Positions 56,901-64,000 of a DNA stretch of 64,000 bases are shown here, piece after piece; the first letter of the stretch is position 1; each line of letters starts with the position of its first letter. The notes under the pieces are model-generated. The model was not told where the DNA came from. It saw nothing but the letters and a program-made list of their open reading frames with translations, and ran no database searches. The position numbers were made by a program, and so were the translations under genes. The stretch comes from Litoditis marina (Eukaryota > Nematoda > Chromadorea > Rhabditida > Rhabditidae): assembly GCA_964036275.1 (NCBI GenBank), contig OZ038434.1, positions 25,341,413 to 25,405,412 on the forward strand. Reading direction: 5' to 3'.

Positions 56901-58268
56901 CACCTGTTCAACACTTTCCAGTACACCTAACACTTTTGTGCGAAATATCTTCTTCAACATTGGTGACCGAAGTGATGTGAAGAAACATACCACATAATAA
57001 GTAACCTAGTGCCTTCGAAAATCACTACTAAGATATTTTTCACGTGAACTGTATGATTATTGATTTTGAATAAAATGTTCACAGAATGCCGACTTCGAGA
57101 TAATAATGACGGTGGAAGGCATCGTGGAAGCCACGGGAATGACGTTTCAAGCCCGAACTTCGTTTCTACCAGATGAGATATTATGGGGATATAAGTGAGT
57201 TCATTTAACTTTGTATTAGTTTTATTATAGTATATGTGAGAAAAATGAAAAAGTCATAATGTATATCTCAAGTTTGACAGTTAGCATTTGCGCCTACAAT
57301 ACTTTTGTTGTAGGCTCGAAAGCTACGTAGCACGAAGATTTTATAAATTCAGAAACTCCAAGAATTTTACAATAAGTCAATTTGAAAGAAAATTTCGGTG
57401 TTTTTAATGGGTATTTTCGATATTTCACGCCTCCGCAATGTTTTCAGCTGCAGTGTTCAGATAGATAAGCGAAAGTTCAGAAACTAAAGACGAGGTCGGG
57501 TAAAAAGTCAGTGAAAGGGCGCGTTTAAACACAAATGAATAATTTATGATACCGTAGAAAATGATAAAAGGCCGTGGGTTGATATTGATGCTGAGATATT
57601 TGTTTCTGGGGGAAAATCGTGAACAGAATAGAATTGGAATTGACCAGAGTTGTTTCGGGATTCTACGTGATTATATGTGTTTTCAAGTAACACTGTACAT
57701 GTTAAATTGTTCCCATTGAGATATATGCCAAAGTTCACGTTTTATCGTGTATTTTCGTTACGTTTAACGTGATTTTTGTTCATCAAAACAGTTTTATTGA
57801 TAGTATATTATTTCAGATTTCGACCAATGGTGCTTCTCAATGAGAAACTGTGTAAATACGAGGTTCACTACCACTTTTTCGACCAGACGGACAGGTTAGT
57901 TGTTTCTAGGTTTATTTTTCCATGTGGTCGTTCCGTGCCTACATTTATCAAAACTGTTAAGGTCTCTAAGTGTTCATACTTTTGGAGCAAGTCTTAATAC
58001 GTTTTCCAATCGTACCTATCAAAACACGCGAAAGTTCATTCAAAAATGTGTAATTTTCATCTCTCTGCCTCTTTCAAAACATTTCCTACAACTTAGGGAC
58101 ACGGAGCTCAACGTCGAAGCTGACTTGTTCAATCGCAAACAAACTTAAAATACATTTTTTTATGATTTACCTTTTTCCAGAGTTCGCGATTTCGATAATC
58201 GATTGACCGACACAGAAGAAACTGATGAAGAGAACGGCCACCACGCGAACGCCTCCGGGTTTTTATGA
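50966..58268 (+). CDS. irk: Inward-rectifier potassium (Kir) channel, complete 12-exon gene
   Basis: Forms tetrameric K+ channels in the plasma membrane. Exons: 50966-51026, 52404-52518, 52906-53038, 53696-53760, 53868-53903, 54401-54530, 54956-55108, 55630-55709, 56718-56787, 57085-57194, 57817-57894, 58181-58268. They total 1119 nt, 372 residues, all phases consistent. Domains: basic cytoplasmic N-terminus with [10 protein letters not shown] (33-42); TM1 about 73-98; extracellular cysteines 111 and 143, matching the conserved Kir pair; selectivity filter TIGYG (131-135); TM2 about 145-173 followed by RPKKRKQ, the usual PIP2-contact region; and cytoplasmic domain with [27 protein letters not shown] and LWGYKFRP. 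The first exon follows TTTCCAG plus five bases, so trans-splicing or a 5' UTR intron is likely. The C-terminus is short. The symbol is class level; which irk gene it matches is not decided. Confidence 0.93.
51478..51720. repeat. Short tandem repeat, about 65-70 bp units, in channel intron 1
   Basis: Four diverged units carry GGGAACTTCCCGTCTGCGTCTC followed by AAATCTACA and CTCGC. The CTGCGTCTC word is shared with several palindromic elements in the window. Confidence 0.7.
53055..53522. mobile_element. TTAA-ended element, copy 2, in channel intron 3
   Basis: Ends are TTAAAGGGATCGTACC and GAACGGTCCCTTTAA. It begins 16 bp after the last base of exon 3. The interior matches the copy at 40517-40979, including GTGAACTCGGCGGTGTATGT. 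Confidence 0.9.
54880..54903 (+). CDS. irk: Possible 24-nt microexon or duplicated exon start in the channel gene
   Basis: A tandem duplication of about 75 bp copies the acceptor and first bases of exon 7 (54956). The upstream copy has ATATTTCCAG, then codons for ELRFSRLA, then GTAAAA, a usable donor. The 52-nt space to the exon 7 acceptor is about the minimum nematode intron size. Splicing in would give [20 protein letters not shown] in frame, adding eight residues just after the PIP2-contact region. Reading through instead meets a stop after KKIGCSTYK. It may equally be an unused relic. Confidence 0.45.
55433..55551. repeat. Direct repeat of CATTGTCGTTGCCGTCTCA in channel intron 7
   Basis: GCGGCATTGTCGTTGCCGTC recurs as GCGACATTGTCGTTGCCGTC about 95 bp downstream, each followed by TCA. 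Between them is TCTGCGTCTCCTCAAAAAACACGC, a word from the palindromic element family. Confidence 0.65.
58097..58148 (+). CDS. irk: Alternative last exon of the potassium channel gene
   Basis: Acceptor CAACTTAG precedes an exon that joins exon 11 in the correct phase (AG plus G gives Arg) and reads [17 protein letters not shown] then TAA. It precedes the other last exon (58181-58268), which reads [21 protein letters not shown] and on to FL then TGA. Each would finish the protein, giving 360 or 372 residues. Both start with Arg plus an acidic stretch. The acceptor is TTAG rather than the preferred TTTCAG, so usage is uncertain. Confidence 0.55.
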
Positions 58269-61200
58269 ACTTTTGAGAAATTGAAAATTTTCTCAAACTT
58301 TTCCAACTTTTTTCCATTTTTCAAGATTTTTCGTTAAAGAAGACCTGTTGAAGAAGTGAAAAAAAGTTCTTTAACAATTTCACCACCTCACTATTTTATT
58401 ACTAATCTAGATGTAATTTGTCACAACCATGTTTTGTGCAACATAGGACAAATTTCTATCATACCTCTATATAGTTGTTTCCTAAGGAAACTTTTTCAAT
58501 AATCTTTTTGTAGTCAAACTTTTATGTGTCTACGGGTACTAGACTAAGCGTGTATATGTTCAATACTAGTCGAGTGATTTTATTTTAATCCCGGTAAAAT
58601 AGGGTCAAGAGCATTTTCGTTTGTACATTTTCAGTGTGAAGAGTTCAGTTTTTAGTTTTTGTGAAACCACAAGCTTCTCCAAGAATACATTTACAAAGGC
58701 GTTGATTCAACTTTTGAGTTTTTGGTTTTTGATTTGTCCCTTCTTTTCAATTTACAAGTAAATTTTGGAGTAAACAAGCGTCATACCTTCACGCGAAGCA
58801 ATGATTCAGAACCAATATAACTAGGAAACACAACTGAATTCTTCCTGCTTTTCATTCTCTGATTTTTGTGTGTGTTCGACTGTTCGAAGTTTTATACAAC
58901 TTGCAAGTTGGTAGAACATGAGCTTCATTTCACTAGTGAACTCGAAGTTCAAACTACAAATGACGTGAAACTTCGAACAGCATTTGGTACGGTAGCAGTC
59001 GAACCCTCAATAATATTTCCAAAGCTCAACTTTACGTTTCACGAGCAACTTTACGTAAAAGAACCCAAATGTATAGTTGTAACCACGCATACGTGTAGTT
59101 TGTATGAAACCAAAACCATAAGCACCTCTTTTCAATCATTTTTGTAGCCAGCGGAGTGTATTTTGGTTCGATTTCCACTATAGAGCTCCTGAGATGTTAA
59201 TGAGAGGTTCGTAGATTGCTACCGTTCCATATTTCGTGTACATTTCCCAGTGATATTTACAAGTTGGTTCACTACATTCGGTTCGATTTCCTAATAACAA
59301 TGTTACTGGCAGATCTCCCATAGAACAATAAATCTATATCAAAACATATTTTGTACATCGACAATTGTGGAAAATCCCAGAAACATCATGAAAATTTGAG
59401 CCCGAAAAAAAGCAACACGATGAAACTACAAACACAGTGTAGAGATCTACCTTATTTTGGAAGAATGAACTCAGTAAAGTGAAAATAAGATCCATAGAAT
59501 ATGTCATATCTTCAAGGTTGGTGAGTTGGAGTTCAGAACAGGTTTCAGAAGCTTTTTTCACAAGGTCTCGTTCTAATCTAAGGTTGTAGTTTTCCAGAGA
59601 GCAGAAAGGTGTACCCAGGCTTTTAAGTTGGGAGCTTGGAAAAAACCATTTCCGGTACTGTACAAGTACACTTGTGAAGCTGAGGTGTATCATAATTTCT
59701 CACTTTTTTTATGTCGAAATGTATTTATAACCTCTTCCTCGACATGAATGTCTCAACTTCAACCATTCAATCAACGATCGTGATAAGATCTGAAACAAAG
59801 ATTTTAGTTTTAGTTTGTACTGTGCAGTGATATTATAAACTTTCGTGTTTGAATGGAAACTTGGTCTCGAACTTTAACGCGGACAATCCGGAAGTTTTGA
59901 GCAGACTACACTCGAAAAATGATCGTTCGGACGTTGCATGGTCGAAAACATAAATATTTCACGATTCTGGTTTCATAGATCTCCCAGTTACATCATTTGC
60001 GCCGGTGTTTTCCGGGAAATTGAATAATTACTATCAGACTTGGAATAAATTATAGAAATAGGTACGTGAGTCGCATAAATCAACTCAGTTGTACTAATAT
60101 AGTAGTTAAAGGTGGTATGTTTCTTTCAACTTGAAGTCTAAGGTTATGTAAAGTTTATAAGCAAAAAAATGATATTTTTTTTCAATTTTTTTTCAAAAAC
60201 TACCTGCGAGAAAACCAATATTTTGTTTATTCAATTCTCATTTAAATTAATTAATGATGTCAGAAGAAAGGTTATACCAAATAGAAAAGGATTGAAGTAT
60301 TAGGGTTGAGAGGTTCAGGGAGCAGCTTCATGTCGCTCCCCTTCCACACTCATTGGTTACTAAAACTTATTTTCAAAGTTGTTATTTTTCAGTATTTTTA
60401 GAAATTTGTTTTGCTACGTACTACATTCATCTGAACATTCATGAAATCTATTGTATGTTCAACTTAAATTTTTTGATAAAAAGGCAAATGAAAACAAAAT
60501 GCTTACAAACTGAACATTTGATCTCTAGCAATGACGTGCACGAAACATTACGTTTCAGGGCAAATTAGTTTCAGTTCTTGATTGCATGTTTTACCAAGGC
60601 AATTTGGTTTTCGTTTCATTTACGCTTTTCGGTCGCGTTTTTTCCAAGTTTTCCATTGAAATCAAGAAAATTCCGCGTTTTTTACGTTTTATAATACTTT
60701 TGTCAGTTAAATTTTTCTTTTCATAATGAAATTGGAACAATACTTACCGTCTTGAGAAAAACACATTCACCTAAACAAACGTATTGTTTTTCGCCTTGAA
60801 AATGAAATTAGGAATATCTGGTACTAATTAGAAGCGTATTACTGCTGAAAGGTTTTGCAAAAATGATGCGTTCATTTTCACTACTCTAGCCGTTCGTTTG
60901 CCACACAAAGCATTCAAACTATTTGATTCAAATAAGAAACCTAATATTTGGAATACAGTTATAGTTCGTTTCACCAATCGATGACTTTCTACAGTAATCT
61001 TTCAAAAATTCAAACGCATTTATCTAATCAACAAACAAAATTGAAGATTCACTGTTTTGTATGCTTGTAGTACCCAAAGTGGAAAACTAAATCACACAGT
61101 TTAAACTATATACAACATCTACAAGATATGATAAATTCACTTAAAAGTTTTATTATCTTACTGTAGAGGGCTATTGTTTCGTGAAACAGACTATATTAGA

Positions 61201-61802
61201 ATCACGAATATGACAATAAATGTTTTATGACAAAAAAGCTCAGCTATAGGTTGTTTCAAACAGTGTCGAACTCTCACTATGAGCTGTTCAAGGGTCGTGT
61301 TTCACTTTTCACACACTAAATTGTTCGATTTCTGTGATTTCGGTTCTATACTTTTTCAACGTTTTCATACTTTAAATATTTGCTGCTTTCAATAATAAAC
61401 ATCAATTTTAACACGCGACGGGATACTGTAAGGGTTCGGTTTTCGTGCTGAAAGTTCTCCCTGCCGAATATATTTGTAACGGCCTCGACTATAAAGTACG
61501 CAGATTTTCTCTGCTTGTCTGCAACCTCAATGATCTGCATGCTCTCTCGCTTTTGGCACGGAATTGGCGCTAATATTTCTGAGTGAAACAGCGACTAACA
61601 GGAAAAATCGTATGATAAACATAATTTGTAACATTGTTATTTTAATCGTCTTGGCACCGCGCCAATATTTTGGCGCCGCGCCAATCTCTCCTCCTTGGCA
61701 CTTTGTCCCGTGACGTGTCGTTGACTCAGTTTCGATCCATTAGGACTTTGTTGAATCGAGTCACGCGCGAGAAAAAAACATACTATAAAACAATTGTTTC
61801 AG
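58269..61802. other. Gene-free region downstream of the channel gene
   Basis: No exon recognised. The longest frame, on the minus strand at 59334-59693 (119 codons), shows no motif and overlaps repeat words such as GAAACTACAAACACAG. An AATAAA at about 59328 is the first clear signal seen but is about 1 kb from the channel stop. One inverted-repeat element is at 60961-61197. Words of the CCTGCACACTC family occur at 61470-61600. Confidence 0.5.
60961..61197. mobile_element. Inverted-repeat element, CTACAGTAATC family, copy 3
   Basis: ATAGTTCGTTTCACCAATCG and TTCTACAGTAATC at the left; TTACTGTAGAGGGC and GTTTCGTGAAACAGACTATA at the right. Confidence 0.7.
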
Positions 61803-61822
61803 CACAGTTTTTCTACACAAAC

Positions 61823-61873
61823 ATGCAGGGAAAGTGGTGTATTCTCATTCTGTTACTAGTCTTCGAAACGCAG
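61823..61873 (+). CDS. Possible signal-peptide first exon, gene unrecognised
   Basis: An acceptor ATTGTTTCAG ends at 61802. After 20 bases an ATG opens MQGKWCILILLLVFETQ, a short basic start plus hydrophobic core as in a secretion signal. Then comes the donor GTTCGC in phase 0. I found no matching second exon in the following kilobase. It could be the first coding exon of a secreted protein running off the window, or chance. Confidence 0.3.
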
Positions 61874-62257
61874 GTTCGCTTTTTCAACTATTGTTGCACG
61901 TCTAATAAGGTGCACCAAATCTTTTTCATTCACGTAAATTGTTCCGTGAGCTCCGTGAAACGTGTTCTTCATTGTAAGTAAACGTGTTAATGAACTAACG
62001 CTTAAACTACACGTGATTAGCGAAAAAGTTTGAGCCTTTTACTGTTTTCCTGTTTCACGGCGTTCACGGAAAAATCCACGTAAAGATGAACAATGTTACT
62101 TCACTATTTGTAGATTTGTTTCTTGTAACAATGAAATATGTAAAAAAAAATTATGTTAACAAATTTTTTCTTTATTTAAAAGAGACAAATATCATGTGAT
62201 GTCCATCTTCATCGAATTGATGATAAAAAGCATAGCTGCAAACGTGAACAAATCGCC

Positions 62258-62420
62258 ATACTCTGAAGTTAAAACCCGAGTTGTTTACCAAGGTTCGCCC
62301 ACCGAATTGGTCACTAGTTATCAAGTTGTGAAATCAAAGTTTGGTGCACAATTGTGCACTAAGTTCTTGGTAAACTGTCTAAACCTTGATTTACAACTTG
62401 GCTTTTCAACTTCAGAGTAT
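62258..62420. mobile_element. ATACTCTGAAGTTAAAAACC family element, copy 3
   Basis: ATACTCTGAAGTTAAAACCC at the left, GGTGCACAATTGTGCAC in the centre and CAACTTCAGAGTAT at the right. Confidence 0.85.
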
Positions 62421-62756
62421 ATGTGTAGAAACGTGTCCTACGTCGATTCATTTCTTGCTGGTTCTCTCACGTCCTGTGCAAACATACCATAGAACAGAAT
62501 AAAATGTTTATTCGCGATTAAACACGTGTCTTTCTACATTGGTGTATGTGGCACTCCACGTACGGAGAAAATGGACATACTCGGAATGCGCTCTGTTAAT
62601 TAATTACAGATTCGCGTTCGGTAGAAACTGTACTGCAACAAATCTAGAGATATAGTGTGCCCCGAAGAGTTAGACGACGAGAGGAAAAGTCAATATATAT
62701 GACAGCCACGCTGTATAAACAGTAATTTACTGTTTTGCAACGACGCTTGTTCTGAG

Positions 62757-62765
62757 TATATAAGG
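62757..62765 (+). promoter_or_regulatory. TATA-box-like TATATAAGG
   Basis: TATATAAGG lies about 100 bp upstream of the ATG at 62865, the only well-placed TATA-like site before that candidate first exon. No transcription data are available. Confidence 0.35.
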
Positions 62766-62864
62766 AGAAATAAGAAGTAGAGTGTAGATTACTCTGTTAC
62801 GTGCTCATTGTAAATATGTTAGTTTACATGTACTAGTGTTTACAACATTTCATTGAATATGTAA

Positions 62865-62984
62865 ATGAACCAGTTCAAGGTGTTTTCGTTCGTTCCGATG
62901 TCCGCGTATCGTCGCCGATTGGTCGCGGAAAGAGCACTTCGACTGAAGATGGAATCTATTGGGGAAATGCCGGTCATGTCACAG
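62865..62984 (+). CDS. Candidate first coding exon (A) of an unrecognised gene
   Basis: From an ATG preceded by an in-frame stop, 40 codons lead to the phase-0 donor GTAAAC. The peptide starts MNQFKVFSFVPMSAYRRR and ends RLKMESIGEMPVMSQ. The last 15 codons are closely repeated at 63423-63467, with mostly synonymous or conservative changes and the same CAG/GT exon end. That supports coding function. I do not recognise the family; a cytoplasmic N-terminus is a guess. Downstream exons must lie beyond the window or in sequence I could not resolve. Confidence 0.5.
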
Positions 62985-63142
62985 GTAAACAGCAAAGTAC
63001 TAAGGCTACGGCAGTCTGCGTCTCCCTGACCTGATCACTCTCTCCTCGAGGTCGCTAAAAAGTGGCCGGCCAATTGGCTGGGGTTGAGAAGCAACGAAGC
63101 TGATTTGTAGTTAGACCTCCGCACACAGGAGTTAGCTGAACT

Positions 63143-63364
63143 TATAGTTCCCACCATTCCTACCGAGACTCCTACAGTAACCTTACAAAATTTCTAAAGG
63201 CTGTTGTGAAGCTGAAAATTTAGTTCATCAAAAATCCACTCGTATATTTACTGCCCCTGAGAGCGAAAATCGTCAACTTTTCCGATCACAAGTGAGTGAG
63301 GAAAACAGCTTGGAAGTTTTGAAATTCTACTGTAGGAGTCTCAGTAGGAATGAAAAAGACTATA
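63143..63364. mobile_element. Inverted-repeat element with GACTCCTACAGTAA ends
   Basis: TATAGTTCCCACCATTCC and GAGACTCCTACAGTAACC at the left; ACTGTAGGAGTCTCAGTAGG and GAATGAAAAAGACTATA at the right. It lies between the two candidate first exons. Confidence 0.75.
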
Positions 63365-63407
63365 CCACTGTTGCTGTTCGAGACCGAACTGAAAAGACAG
63401 TAGTACA

Positions 63408-63467
63408 ATGCGTAATGTAAATCGACTGAAAATGGACTCAATTGGGGAAATGCCAGTCATGTCACAG
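63408..63467 (+). CDS. Candidate alternative first coding exon (B) of the same gene
   Basis: ATG at 63408 opens 20 codons, MRNVNRLKMDSIGEMPVMSQ, ending at donor GTATAG in phase 0. The final 15 residues match exon A except Asp for Glu. Of the base differences, most are at third positions. This looks like a duplicated exon with its own start, so the gene could make proteins with two different N-termini. Confidence 0.5.
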
Positions 63468-63600
63468 GTATAGTCTTGGCCACTTCTATGTGCATTCTCT
63501 TAACCAACCTCTTATGGAGAAGAGCTAAATAGACGAAATACTTGGAACGTGAAAAATATCGGCATTTGTGCAGCTTGTCATCACCACTTGTTTGAGAGCT

Positions 63601-63772
63601 GAGTACGTATGCTAGAAGGTCCCAGCACCTTCATCCCATCCTGCGTCTCTTCCTCTTCCGCACTATTTCCCATCTCTTACATCCCAGCGGGATGTAAGAG
63701 CAGAGAAATAGCGTATGTATGAGGAGACGCAGGATGGGATGAAGGCGCCGGGATCTTATAGCATACGTACTC
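63601..63772. mobile_element. Palindromic element, GCTAGAAGATCCCGG family, copy 3
   Basis: GAGTACGTATGCTAGAAGG at the left is mirrored by TTATAGCATACGTACTC at the right. The arms hold CACCTTCATCCCATCCTGCG and its inverse. The centre is CATCCCAGCGGGATG. Confidence 0.85.
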
Positions 63773-64000
63773 TGGTGTACTTGAAATTATTCACGTAACT
63801 ATTCACTTCAGAAGCAGAATAGTTTCTAAAGTGAAATATCCGGAGGCTCAGGTAGAGCGACAGTTCATTTGTTTTGTTGTTTCCCTATAAACTGCATTCA
63901 ACCGTTCTTCTGAACTAAGATTTGTAGTGCAGAAAATCAATAAAAACTTCAAAAAACCAAGATATTCACCAATTTTTAACAAATATATTCACCACTATTT
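63773..64000. other. Right edge, nothing recognised
   Basis: No exon that joins the candidate first exons in phase was found: an acceptor near 63811 leads to a stop within six codons. Confidence 0.4.

Noticed and set aside
59334..59693. Minus-strand gene of 119 codons
   Set aside because: The longest single frame in its area, but it has no recognised domain, no splice signals at either end and overlaps dispersed repeat words.
63811..63850. Second exon for the candidate gene at the right edge
   Set aside because: The acceptor CACTTCAG leads to an in-frame stop within six codons when joined to either first exon.

Overview
This window is nuclear DNA of a nematode, most likely Caenorhabditis or a close relative. 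The signs are AT-rich non-coding sequence, many short introns ending in TTTCAG-type acceptors, an acceptor directly abutting a start codon as expected for spliced-leader trans-splicing, and protein sequences close to Caenorhabditis families. I cannot name the species. No bacterial operons, CRISPR arrays or rRNA are present.

Only about 3.5 kb of the 64 kb is exonic. (1) 1-2262 holds the last three exons of an acyl-CoA oxidase gene whose 5' part lies outside the window. (2) 4703-15330 is a complete 20-exon acyl-CoA oxidase of 677 residues, in tandem with the first and on the same strand. Both proteins end in SKL, a peroxisomal import signal. Acyl-CoA oxidases catalyse the first step of peroxisomal beta-oxidation, and in Caenorhabditis this family shortens the side chains of ascaroside pheromones. 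(3) 18911-22448 is a satellite-like array of 29 units (123 or about 131 bp). (4) 22.4-50.9 kb is gene-poor: foldback transposons, pyrimidine tracts, a minisatellite and palindromes. (5) 50966-58268 is a 12-exon inward-rectifier potassium channel gene of 372 residues. It has two possible last exons and a duplicated possible microexon. (6) 61.8-63.5 kb holds candidate first exons of one or two genes that run off the right edge. I do not recognise them.

The rest is a dense set of short non-autonomous elements. The most distinctive family is about 195 bp long, has CTATAG-type inverted ends and carries tRNA-like A and B boxes; there are nine copies. Other families include two with TTAA ends, several with long inverted arms, and examples of one element inserted in another. 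Apart from the tandem acyl-CoA oxidases, the genes show no sign of acting in one pathway.

All exon models were built by eye from reading frame, splice-site dinucleotides, phase and resemblance to known families. Element boundaries are good to within a few bases at best.
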